Part shown: piece after piece, positions 1 to 6,663 of the stretch
Layout of the letters: every line of letters begins with the position of its first letter
Position numbering within the stretch: the stretch's first letter is position 1
Source: an uncultured Lachnospiraceae bacterium
GTDB taxonomy: Bacteria > Bacillota > Clostridia > Lachnospirales > Lachnospiraceae
Length of the DNA stretch: 6,663 nucleotides
Direction of reading: 5' to 3'
Assembly (NCBI GenBank): GCA_934351765.1
Contig: CAKRJM010000122.1
Location: 1 to 6,663 of the forward strand
Made by a program: the position numbers and the translations under genes
Notes under the pieces: generated by a model
Databases searched by the model: none
What the model saw: only the letters and a program-made list of their open reading frames with translations
Told to the model about the DNA's origin: nothing

Positions 1-717
1 TCCAAATTTGCGAATATCAAGCATAAAAAAGAAAAAAATGATGCAGCAAAGGGAAAAATCTTTACCGTTATTGGCCGTGAGATCGCCGTAGCAGTAAAAG
101 AGGGCGGCGCTGATCCCGCAAACAACAGCAAGCTCCGTGATGTGATCGCCAAGGCAAAGGCCAACAACATGCCGAATGATACGATTGACCGCGGAATCAA
201 GAAGGCGGCCGGAGATGCAAACTCTGTAAACTATGAATCGGTCACATACGAAGGCTACGGTCCAAACGGAACCGCGATCATTGTAGATACGCTGACGGAT
301 AACCGCAACCGTACTGCATCCAATGTCCGCAATGCGTTTACCAAGGGCGGCGGAAACGTGGGGACTACCGGTTGTGTATCCTTCATGTTCGATAAGAAAG
401 GCCAGATCATCGTTGATAAGGAAGAATGTGAAATGGATCCTGATGATCTGATGATGACGGCGCTGGATGCCGGAGCAGAGGATTTCTCCGAGGAGGACGA
501 CTGCTATGAAATTACCACCGATCCCGATGAGTTCAGCCAGGTACGCGAAACGCTGGAAAAAGAGGGAATCCCCATGGCAAGCGCAGAGGTGACCATGATC
601 CCTCAGACCTATGTGACCCTCAGCGATGAGCAGGATATCAAGATGATGAACCGGATCCTGGATATGCTGGACGAGGATGATGACGTTCAGGAAGTATATC
701 ACAACTGGGATGAATAA
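1..717 (+). CDS. yebC: YebC/PmpR (TACO1) family protein, 5' partial
   Basis: The frame is open from base 1 to TAA at 715-717, giving 238 residues. It begins [10 protein letters not shown], whereas family members normally start M-(S/A)-G-H-S-K-(W/F)-A-N-I-K-H, so only about four N-terminal residues lie outside the window; the ATG at 142 is internal. Family signatures seen are [10 protein letters not shown] near window residues 46-55, [10 protein letters not shown] near 81-90, the Asn/Gly-rich [11 protein letters not shown] region near 110-120, YVTLSDEQ near 204-211, and an acidic [19 protein letters not shown] end. Length fits the usual 240-250 residues. The family is cytosolic. Some members act as DNA-binding regulators (PmpR), while others, including mitochondrial TACO1 and Bacillus homologues, help ribosomes translate difficult (proline-rich) stretches. 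Sequence alone does not settle which role applies here. No strong terminator follows; only a short hairpin is seen at 733-747. Confidence 0.95.
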   Translation, partial: SKFANIKHKKEKNDAAKGKIFTVIGREIAVAVKEGGADPANNSKLRDVIAKAKANNMPNDTIDRGIKKAAGDANSVNYESVTYEGYGPNGTAIIVDTLTDNRNRTASNVRNAFTKGGGNVGTTGCVSFMFDKKGQIIVDKEECEMDPDDLMMTALDAGAEDFSEEDDCYEITTDPDEFSQVRETLEKEGIPMASAEVTMIPQTYVTLSDEQDIKMMNRILDMLDEDDDVQEVYHNWDE

Positions 718-732
718 CAGAAAGGATTCCAC

Positions 733-747
733 TCCCTGTGGCAGGGA
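733..747 (+). other. Short hairpin after yebC, weak terminator candidate
   Basis: TCCCTG and CAGGGA can pair as a 6-bp stem around a TGG loop. No T-run follows directly; the first is T6 at 770-775, too far for a classic intrinsic terminator. yebC transcripts may therefore stop weakly here or continue towards guaB. A competing CCAC/GTGG pairing at 729-741 also exists. Confidence 0.25.
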
Positions 748-754
748 AAAGGGT

Positions 755-773
755 TTGACAGCAGAGCAGTTTT

Positions 774-783
<10 letters not shown>
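755..783 (+). promoter_or_regulatory. Candidate guaB promoter P1
   Basis: A perfect TTGACA (-35) lies at 755-760, followed after 17 bp by TATTGT at 778-783, a 4/6 match to the -10 consensus. It sits in the 118-bp yebC-guaB gap and faces guaB. The predicted start near 790 would give a leader of about 45 nt. This is consensus matching only; a second candidate overlaps it. Confidence 0.5.
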
Positions 784-2290
<1,507 letters not shown>

Positions 2291-2300
2291 AGATGTTCGG

Positions 2301-2333
2301 GCCGCTGCCGGGAAACCGGCGGCGGCTTTTGTA
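2301..2333 (+). terminator. Intrinsic terminator of guaB
   Basis: An 11-bp GC-rich stem pairs 2301-2311 with 2316-2326 (one T-G wobble) around a GAAA tetraloop and is followed by TTTTGT. It begins 11 nt after the guaB stop and separates guaB from lysA. The minus-strand side has no T-run, so it acts only on the + strand. Confidence 0.92.
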
Positions 2334-2358
2334 TAACAGAAAAGAGATCCGTTTAGAG

Positions 2359-2379
2359 TGATTCTGATAATCATTGACC
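2359..2379. promoter_or_regulatory. Putative Fur/PerR-type operator over lysA -35
   Basis: Bases 2359-2379 match 16 of 21 positions of the Bacillus-type Fur box, which consists of two 7-1-7 motifs (TGATAATNATTATCA) overlapping with a 6-bp offset. The core TGATAATCATT at 2365-2375 is exact; mismatches fall at 2363, 2364, 2376, 2377 and 2379. The site covers the whole lysA -35 hexamer, a position where a bound repressor would block RNA polymerase. The match was made by eye to a remembered consensus. A chance match, or a site for another Fur-family protein (PerR, Zur), remains possible. Confidence 0.4.
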
Positions 2380-2402
2380 TTTTTACCCGGCTATGGTATG
2401 CT
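2374..2402 (+). promoter_or_regulatory. lysA operon promoter (extended -10)
   Basis: TTGACC (5/6 match to -35) at 2374-2379 is separated by exactly 17 bp from TATGCT (4/6) at 2397-2402. The -10 is preceded by TGG at 2394-2396, giving an extended -10 element. Transcription should begin near 2409, about 34 nt before the lysA ATG. It lies just after the guaB terminator, so it should drive lysA and the HAD gene. Confidence 0.7.
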
Positions 2403-2423
2403 GAAACAGACTTACGAGAACCG

Positions 2424-2430
2424 AAAGGAG
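2424..2430 (+). promoter_or_regulatory. lysA ribosome binding site
   Basis: AAAGGAG ends 12 nt before the ATG at 2443, a somewhat long spacing. It supports that ATG over the in-frame TTG at 2374, which is itself part of the promoter -35 and lies upstream of the predicted transcription start. Confidence 0.75.
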
Positions 2431-2442
2431 CAGAGTACATCC

Positions 2443-3717
2443 ATGAAAAAAGAACCTTTTGTAACCTTAGGGCAGTTAAAAGAAATCGATAAAACCTATC
2501 CGACTCCTTACCATCTGTATGATGAAAAGGGAATCCGTGAAAATGCCAGACGCGTAAAGGAAGCGTTTTCCTGGAACAAAGGCTTCCGTGAATATTTTGC
2601 GGTAAAGGCAACGCCCAATCCGTTCCTGATCAATATCCTGAAGGAATACGGCTGCGGATGTGACTGTTCTTCCTTAACAGAGCTGATGCTGGCAGACGCT
2701 CTGGGCTTTGACGGAGAGGGAATCATGTTCTCCTCCAATGCTACTCCGGCAGAGGAATTCCAGTTTGCGAGAAAAGTAAATGCAACCATCAACTTAGATG
2801 ATTTTACCCATATTGATTTTCTGGAAAAATGTGCGGGGATCCCCGAGACCATCAGCTGCCGTTATAATCCCGGCGGTGTGTTTAAGATGAGCAACGGAAT
2901 TATGGACAACCCCGGTGATGCCAAGTACGGCTTTACCCATGAGCAGATTCTGGAGGGCTTTAAGATCCTGCGGGACAAGGGTGTAAAGCGCTTCGGTCTT
3001 CATGCGTTCTTAGCCAGCAACACGGTGACAAATGAGTATTATCCGGCTCTTTCCAAAGTACTGTTTGAGCTGGCTGTGGAAATTAAAGAAAAGCTTGGGA
3101 TCAGAGTAAGCTTTATCAACCTGTCCGGCGGCGTGGGAATTCCGTACCGTCCTGAGCAGGAGCCCAATGACATCATGGTCATCGGTGATGGTGTAAGAAA
3201 GGTTTATGAAGAGGTGCTTGCTCCTGCCGGACTGGACGATATTTCCATTTATACCGAGATGGGGCGGTTTATGATGGGCCCTTACGGATGCCTGGTAACA
3301 AAGGCAATCCATCAGAAGCATATCTATAAAGAGTACATTGGCTGCGATGCCTGTGCAGCAAACCTGATGCGTCCGGCCATCTACGGTGCATACCATCATA
3401 TCACCGTTATGGGAAAGGACAACAGTGTCTGCGACCATAAGTACGATGTGACCGGCTCCTTATGTGAGAACAGCGATAAATTCGCAGTGGACCGGATGCT
3501 TCCCAAGGTAGATGTGGGAGATTTCCTGGTGATCCATGATACCGGCGCTCACGGCTATTCCATGGGCTATAACTATAACGGAAAGCTTCGTTCGGCAGAG
3601 CTGTTATTAAAAGAGGACGGAAGTGTTCAGATGATCCGCCGTGCCGAGACACCGAAGGATTACTTTGCAACCTTTGATTTCTGTGACATCTTAAAGGATA
3701 TGAAATGGCAGGCGTAG
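2443..3717 (+). CDS. lysA: Diaminopimelate decarboxylase (LysA)
   Basis: A 424-residue fold-type III PLP decarboxylase. It converts meso-diaminopimelate to L-lysine and CO2, the last step of lysine synthesis, in the cytosol. Lys55 in EYFAVKATPNP is the expected Schiff-base lysine at the start of the alanine-racemase-like barrel. HAFLASNTV (187-195) supplies the His that stacks on PLP, and NLSGGVG (226-232) the phosphate-binding glycines. EMGR (272-275) replaces the common EPGR. RPAIYGAYHHI is at 310-320. Cys341 in SLCENSDKF is the catalytic cysteine contributed across the dimer. Tyr378 in MGYNYNGK lies in the C-terminal sheet domain. The EMGR and CENSD variants are, as I recall, usual for the clostridial/Bacteroidales branch rather than defects. 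A start at TTG 2374 would add 23 residues but is excluded by the promoter there. The downstream HAD gene follows after 11 nt. A related decarboxylase with another substrate is possible but less likely. Confidence 0.93.
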   Translation: MKKEPFVTLGQLKEIDKTYPTPYHLYDEKGIRENARRVKEAFSWNKGFREYFAVKATPNPFLINILKEYGCGCDCSSLTELMLADALGFDGEGIMFSSNATPAEEFQFARKVNATINLDDFTHIDFLEKCAGIPETISCRYNPGGVFKMSNGIMDNPGDAKYGFTHEQILEGFKILRDKGVKRFGLHAFLASNTVTNEYYPALSKVLFELAVEIKEKLGIRVSFINLSGGVGIPYRPEQEPNDIMVIGDGVRKVYEEVLAPAGLDDISIYTEMGRFMMGPYGCLVTKAIHQKHIYKEYIGCDACAANLMRPAIYGAYHHITVMGKDNSVCDHKYDVTGSLCENSDKFAVDRMLPKVDVGDFLVIHDTGAHGYSMGYNYNGKLRSAELLLKEDGSVQMIRRAETPKDYFATFDFCDILKDMKWQA

Positions 3718-3723
3718 GAGAGA
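3715..3723 (+). promoter_or_regulatory. HAD-gene ribosome binding site overlapping the lysA stop
   Basis: TAGGAGAGA contains both the lysA TAG stop (3715-3717) and a GGAG at 3717-3720 placed 8 nt before the ATG at 3729. Ribosomes ending lysA would arrive on the next initiation site, which suggests translational coupling. Confidence 0.8.
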
Positions 3724-3728
3724 GCCGT

Positions 3729-4439
3729 ATGGATACGGTGCTCTTTGACCTGGACGGGACCCTGCTTCCCATGGATCAGGATGCCTTTTTAAAGTGCTAT
3801 ATGGCAGCTCTGGCGGAAACCTTCGGACCGCAGGGATACGATCCGAAGGCACTGGTCGGAGCAGTCTGGAAGGGAACGGAGGCCATGGTACAAAATGACG
3901 GGACCATGACCAACCGGGAACGGTTCTGGAGCAGTTTTTCGGAGGCCATGGGTGAGGACATGCTTCCGAAGGAGGATTATTTCACCGAGTTTTATAAAAA
4001 TCAGTTCGGACAGGCAAAAGCAGCCACCGGTGTCCAGGCTCTTGCGGCAAAGGCAGTGAAACTGTTAAAACAAAAGGGCTATGAGGTGATCCTAGCGACC
4101 AATCCGTTATTTCCGTCCGTGGCGACAAAGCGGCGCATGAAGTGGGCGGGGCTTGATCCGGAGGATTTTTCGATGGTAACCACCTATGAAGCAGAAACCT
4201 ACTGTAAACCGAACCTGGACTATTACCGGTCGATTTTGAAACGGTTCGGAAAGAAGCCGGAGCAGTGCATGATGGTGGGCAACGATGTGGATGAGGACAT
4301 GTGTACGGCCGCCCTTGGCATGAACGGCTATCTGATCACGGACTGCCTGCTGAACCGCCATGAGAAGCCGCTGGAAGGATTCCTGTGCGGGACGTTCCCG
4401 GAGTTTTATGAGTATGTAACGCAGCTTCCGGTGATTTAA
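3729..4439 (+). CDS. HAD-superfamily hydrolase
   Basis: A 236-residue haloacid-dehalogenase-fold protein, probably a small-molecule phosphatase in the cytosol; the substrate is not evident. Motif I is VLFDLDGTL, with nucleophile Asp7 and acid/base Asp9. A helical cap of about residues 15-100 follows, typical of the C1 cap class. Motif II is ILATNP (Thr124), motif III is the Lys of YCKPNLDYY (Lys160), and motif IV is VGNDVDED (Asp186, Asp190), which binds Mg2+. All four catalytic motifs are intact. The start at 3729 is chosen because it has GGAG 8 nt upstream and places the first strand at residue 1 as usual. An earlier in-frame ATG at 3705, with AAAGGA before it, would overlap lysA by 13 nt and add 8 residues. 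It is cotranscribed with lysA, which may hint at amino-acid metabolism but proves nothing. The stop is followed in frame by a short CxxC-containing tail (4440-4484). Confidence 0.9.
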   Translation: MDTVLFDLDGTLLPMDQDAFLKCYMAALAETFGPQGYDPKALVGAVWKGTEAMVQNDGTMTNRERFWSSFSEAMGEDMLPKEDYFTEFYKNQFGQAKAATGVQALAAKAVKLLKQKGYEVILATNPLFPSVATKRRMKWAGLDPEDFSMVTTYEAETYCKPNLDYYRSILKRFGKKPEQCMMVGNDVDEDMCTAALGMNGYLITDCLLNRHEKPLEGFLCGTFPEFYEYVTQLPVI

Positions 4440-4484
4440 AGCCTGCGGGAAATCAGGTTCTGTGAAGAATGCGGGAGATATTAA
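4440..4484 (+). other. In-frame CxxC tail after the HAD stop
   Basis: Directly after the HAD TAA, and in the same frame, the codons read SLREIRFCEECGRY before a second TAA at 4482-4484. RFCEECG resembles a zinc-ribbon knuckle and closely matches, in both protein and DNA, the two knuckles of the gene at 5899. It could be a remnant of a longer HAD C-terminus, a readthrough extension, or chance. There is no start codon or ribosome binding site of its own. Confidence 0.3.
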
Positions 4485-4487
4485 AAG

Positions 4488-4527
4488 GGGAAAATCCGCC
4501 GGGAAGCCGGCGGGTTTCCCGTATTTT
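4488..4527 (+). terminator. Intrinsic terminator of the lysA-HAD operon
   Basis: The stem pairs 4488-4502 with 4507-4520: seven GC pairs at the top, then a T-G wobble, three A-T pairs, one bulged A and three G-C pairs, with a GAAG loop. It is followed by GTATTTT on the + strand. Read on the minus strand it is followed by CTTTT (complement of 4483-4487), so it could also work in reverse, although no minus-strand gene is seen nearby. Confidence 0.9.
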
Positions 4528-4552
4528 ACAGGAAAGTGCGTCCTGTAAAATA
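4522..4552. repeat. Perfect 12-bp inverted repeat
   Basis: TATTTTACAGGA (4522-4533) and TCCTGTAAAATA (4541-4552) are perfect inverted arms around a 7-nt centre. The left arm contains the T-tract of the preceding terminator. No T-run follows on the + strand, and none beyond the arm on the minus strand, so it is not itself a classic terminator. It may be a protein-binding operator, an RNA hairpin near the 5' end of the AI-2E transcript, or a stabilising 3' structure. Confidence 0.75.
4525..4551 (+). promoter_or_regulatory. Weak promoter candidate for the AI-2E gene
   Basis: TTTACA (5/6 match to -35) at 4525-4530 and TAAAAT (5/6 match to -10) at 4546-4551 are 15 bp apart, shorter than the ideal 17. 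Both hexamers lie inside the arms of the inverted repeat, so by symmetry the same hexamers also occur on the minus strand. I see no better promoter in the 147-bp gap, although the terminator upstream implies that one should exist. Confidence 0.35.
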
Positions 4553-4586
4553 AAAAGTTACGGAACAGACCGGAAAGGAGACGGGG

Positions 4587-5849
4587 ATGACACAAGAACG
4601 AAAGGAAGAGGAGAGCAGGCTGGCCGAAGCACGCAGCGGCATGAAAAAATACATGTCCATGGGGCTGATGGCATTTCTTGTCATTGCGGCAAGTATTCTG
4701 TTTTTCCTGTTTATTTATAAAATTGATAAAGTGATCAGCGGGATCAAGATGGTTCTGAAGATTCTGGAGCCCATCGTGTTCGGCTTCCTGATTGCCTACA
4801 TCATGTATCCCATGACGAAGTTTTTTGAAAATGCACTGAAAAATCCTCTTGGAAAGCTGGTAAAAAATCCGGAGCGGGAGGCGAAGCTGCGAAAGGGGCT
4901 TGGAATTTTTCTGGCACTGGTGGTATGGATCGCCATCGTTGCCGTTTTAATGGTCATGGTTATCCCGGAGCTTTATACCAATATCCGAAACATGGTGGTG
5001 ACACTGCCGGGCGAGATCCAGGCGACGGCGTCTTGGCTGACAACGTTTCTGGAGAGCAAGGGAATTGAGGCCGACATGGTCCAGAATATCAGTGAAAAAG
5101 CACTGAATGCGCTCCAGACCTGGATCCAGAGCGGATTTTTAAAGGATTTCAATGTGCTGTTCGGGCGGCTTACCAACGGCATTATCAGCTTTTTCAGTAC
5201 AACACTGAATATTGTCATCGGCGTGGTTGTTGCGATCTATGTGCTAAATGGACGGAAAACCTTTAAGCGCCAGTCCAAGCAGATCATTTATGCCGTGTTT
5301 TCCAGAAAGCATGCGGCGGCAGTCATTGACACGCTGCGGGACAGCAACGAGATCTTTGGCGGTTTCATTGCCGGAAAGCTGGTCGATTCTCTGATCATCG
5401 GGATTCTCTGTTTTCTGGTGCTGTCGATCCTGCGTATGCCTTATACAGTGCTGGTAAGCGTGATTGTCGGAGTCACCAACGTGATTCCCTTTTTCGGCCC
5501 GTATCTGGGTGCCATTCCCAGTGCGATCCTGATTTTGCTGGCCAGTCCGACCAAGGGTCTGATCTTCATTGTGTTTATTATTATTCTTCAGCAGTTTGAC
5601 GGGAATATTCTGGGACCGAAGATTCTTGGTCAGTCCACAGGCTTGACGGCGTTCTGGGTTGTGTTCTCAATCCTGTTCTTCGGAGGTCTGTTCGGGATTA
5701 TTGGCATGCTGATCGGTGTTCCGTTATTTGCTGTAATCTATCGGATTATCGGAAACATTGTGAAATACCGGCTGAACCAGAAAGGCCTGACAGAAATGGC
5801 AAAAGAGGGAAATACTGAAAAATCAGCAGAAACTGACAGAAAAATCTGA
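4587..5849 (+). CDS. AI-2E family membrane transporter (PF01594)
   Basis: A 420-residue polytopic inner-membrane protein of the AI-2E (TqsA/PerM/YdbI) family. The order is: charged cytoplasmic N-terminus (1-23); hydrophobic segments at about 25-45, 55-78 and 104-126; a mainly soluble helical stretch about 127-195; then segments at about 197-219, 263-281, 284-302, 305-320, 323-335 and a long one at 353-387; and a polar tail. Family signatures are GKLVDSLIIG (263-272), NVIPFFGPYLGAIPS (298-312) and QQFDGNILGPKILGQSTGL (335-353). Known members export autoinducer-2 or act as Na+/H+ antiporters, so the substrate here cannot be assigned, and the family name should not be read as evidence of quorum sensing. 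The ATG at 4587 has AAAGGAG at 4574-4580, six nt upstream. It follows a terminator, so it begins a new transcription unit and may be cotranscribed with the next gene. Confidence 0.93.
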   Translation: MTQERKEEESRLAEARSGMKKYMSMGLMAFLVIAASILFFLFIYKIDKVISGIKMVLKILEPIVFGFLIAYIMYPMTKFFENALKNPLGKLVKNPEREAKLRKGLGIFLALVVWIAIVAVLMVMVIPELYTNIRNMVVTLPGEIQATASWLTTFLESKGIEADMVQNISEKALNALQTWIQSGFLKDFNVLFGRLTNGIISFFSTTLNIVIGVVVAIYVLNGRKTFKRQSKQIIYAVFSRKHAAAVIDTLRDSNEIFGGFIAGKLVDSLIIGILCFLVLSILRMPYTVLVSVIVGVTNVIPFFGPYLGAIPSAILILLASPTKGLIFIVFIIILQQFDGNILGPKILGQSTGLTAFWVVFSILFFGGLFGIIGMLIGVPLFAVIYRIIGNIVKYRLNQKGLTEMAKEGNTEKSAETDRKI

Positions 5850-5850
5850 T

Positions 5851-5860
5851 GCAGGCCTGC
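5851..5860. repeat. 10-bp palindrome GCAGGCCTGC
   Basis: A perfect palindrome lies between the AI-2E stop and the next gene, about 11 bp before its -10 and so near the -35 region. No T-run follows, so it is not a terminator. It is short enough to occur by chance. Confidence 0.4.
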
Positions 5861-5868
5861 TCGGTTTA

Positions 5869-5877
5869 TGCTAAAAT
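5869..5877 (+). promoter_or_regulatory. Extended -10 promoter candidate for the zinc-ribbon gene
   Basis: TGC precedes TAAAAT (5/6 match) at 5872-5877, an extended -10 placed 21 nt before the ATG at 5899. No good -35 is found at the right distance, as can happen with extended -10 promoters. Transcription would begin near 5884, leaving a leader of only about 15 nt. The gene may instead, or also, be read from the AI-2E transcript. Confidence 0.4.
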
Positions 5878-5898
5878 AAGAGGAAGCGGAGGTAGCGT

Positions 5899-6663
5899 AT
5901 GTTTTGTGAAGAATGTGGAAAAAAGCTTCCGGAGGGTGCAAGGTTCTGTGAAAACTGCGGCGCACCGGTACATCTGGAGGAAACCGGGGACTATGTACCG
6001 GAGGAAGCATACAGAGAAAGCCAGCCGGCAGCATGGCAGGAGCAGGGATATCGTGAGCAGGATCAGCGCTATGACTATATGGGGCAGACGGATGATAGTC
6101 AGGTACCATATGGAGAAGGGGGACCGGAATATCAGCAGGAACCGTACATGGAGAATCAGCCCGGAAATCCTTATGGCGCTTCTGGCAATCAGCTGTCCGG
6201 AAAGCAGAAAAACGGGAAAGGGTCTACGATTGTGATCGTGATCCTCAGTATTGTGACGGTATTACTTCTCGCTGCGTTAGTGGTTCTGGGAATATGGCAT
6301 TTCGGAGGAAAAAAATCATCAGATCCGAAAAAACAGACATGGGAAGCTGCTGCAGAAGAAACAACAACGGAGGAAGCTGCAGAAGAAACCTCCGAAACAG
6401 AAACATCCGGGCAGGAGAACAGAAAGCCTGAAAATCTTTACGTGGCACCTTCCGTTACCGCAGAGGAAAGCAGTCCGGAGACAACGGCCGGTGTGGCAGA
6501 GCAGGAATATATTTTACCGGACAGCAATACTGCATACTTGACAGAGGCGGATCTTGCAGGGCTGACGAAAGAAGAACTGCGGCTGGCCAGAAACGAGCTG
6601 TATGCAAGACATGGAAGAAAATTCAAGGATGAAGGTCTGAACCAGTATTTTTCAGCAAAGTCC
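5899..6663 (+). CDS. Zinc-ribbon, single-TM, YARHG-domain protein, 3' partial
   Basis: The frame is open from ATG 5899 to the window end (255 residues, no stop). Residues 1-24 are a zinc ribbon with two CxxC knuckles, Cys3/Cys6 and Cys17/Cys20 (MFCEECG, RFCENCG). Residues 25-100 are a Tyr/Gln/Glu/Pro-rich, probably disordered stretch. A Lys-rich segment (102-107) precedes one membrane helix at about 109-133. Then comes an acidic Thr/Glu/Ala linker (147-200) with a short internal repeat. From about 204 a YARHG domain begins (YILPDSN, LTKEELRLARNELYARHGRKF at 222-242) and is cut by the window edge. By the positive-inside rule and domain type, the zinc ribbon should be cytosolic and the YARHG domain outside. 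YARHG (PF13308) is a presumed extracellular domain of unknown function. GGAGG at 5888-5892 lies six nt before the ATG. It follows the AI-2E gene by 49 nt with no terminator, so the two may be cotranscribed. A signalling or envelope role is a guess. Confidence 0.88.
   Translation, partial: MFCEECGKKLPEGARFCENCGAPVHLEETGDYVPEEAYRESQPAAWQEQGYREQDQRYDYMGQTDDSQVPYGEGGPEYQQEPYMENQPGNPYGASGNQLSGKQKNGKGSTIVIVILSIVTVLLLAALVVLGIWHFGGKKSSDPKKQTWEAAAEETTTEEAAEETSETETSGQENRKPENLYVAPSVTAEESSPETTAGVAEQEYILPDSNTAYLTEADLAGLTKEELRLARNELYARHGRKFKDEGLNQYFSAKS
6349..6389 (+). repeat. 14-bp in-frame direct repeat in the acidic linker
   Basis: GCTGCAGAAGAAAC occurs at 6349-6362 and again at 6376-6389, offset by 27 nt (nine codons). 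Both copies encode AAEET (residues 151-155 and 160-164) in the extracellular linker of the zinc-ribbon/YARHG protein. It probably reflects linker growth by duplication and could vary in copy number among strains. Confidence 0.7.

Noticed and set aside
2374..2442. N-terminal extension of LysA from a TTG start
   Set aside because: The TTG is the -35 element itself, the extension lies mostly before the predicted transcription start, and the ATG at 2443 has an upstream AAAGGAG.
2443..3717. EMGR and CENSD motifs as defects in LysA
   Set aside because: The catalytic Lys, His and Cys are all present, and to my recollection these variants are normal in the clostridial/Bacteroidales branch of the family.
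3705..3728. Earlier ATG for the HAD gene, with AAAGGA before it
   Set aside because: The later ATG has a better GGAG spacing and places motif I at the usual distance from the N-terminus; the extra residues are not typical of the family. The choice is not fully certain.
4107..4595. Minus-strand 162-codon open frame across the HAD gene end and the intergenic hairpins
   Set aside because: It reads through both inverted repeats and has no domain signature; it is a shadow frame.
4469..4720. A + strand 83-codon open frame spanning the terminator and the AI-2E start
   Set aside because: It runs through a strong terminator hairpin, has no ribosome binding site and overlaps a clear gene in another frame.
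4587..5849. Reading the AI-2E family protein as evidence of a quorum-sensing system
   Set aside because: The family includes Na+/H+ antiporters and other transporters, and no luxS or lsr-like gene is present in the window.
5849..6235. A + strand 128-codon open frame whose ATG overlaps the AI-2E stop (TGATG)
   Set aside because: It overlaps the zinc-ribbon gene in another frame, shows no domain, and lacks the fitting ribosome binding site that the ATG at 5899 has.

Overview
The window looks like a chromosomal stretch from a Firmicute of the class Clostridia, most likely Lachnospiraceae. This is inferred from strong GGAG/GGAGG ribosome binding sites, extended -10 promoters of the TGnTATnnT type, compact GC-rich hairpin terminators, a clostridial-type LysA (EMGR and CENSD motif variants), and a zinc-ribbon/YARHG membrane protein of a kind common in gut Clostridia. 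Base composition is even throughout. I see no tRNA, rRNA, CRISPR array, IS element or phage gene. All six genes are on the + strand.

Layout: (1) 1-717, a YebC/PmpR/TACO1-family protein missing only its first few residues. (2) 836-2290, guaB (IMP dehydrogenase), preceded by two candidate promoters and closed by a strong hairpin terminator. (3) 2443-3717, lysA (diaminopimelate decarboxylase), followed 11 nt later by a HAD hydrolase at 3729-4439. These two form a tight two-gene operon with its own extended -10 promoter at 2374-2402 and a terminator at 4488-4527. (4) 4587-5849, an AI-2E (PF01594) family membrane protein. (5) 5899 to the window end, an N-terminal zinc-ribbon, single-TM, YARHG-domain protein cut by the window edge.

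The genes are mostly conserved housekeeping functions: translation/regulation (YebC), guanine nucleotide synthesis (GuaB) and the last step of lysine synthesis (LysA). They do not form one pathway, and the terminators divide them into separate transcription units. No new multi-gene system is evident. The less ordinary signals are regulatory or small. A sequence resembling a 21-bp Fur/PerR-type box lies over the -35 of the lysA promoter. A perfect 12-bp inverted repeat shares the T-tract of the HAD-gene terminator and covers promoter-like hexamers for the AI-2E gene. The HAD stop codon is followed in frame by a short CxxC zinc-knuckle-like tail. The last gene is a sensor-like membrane protein of unknown function.
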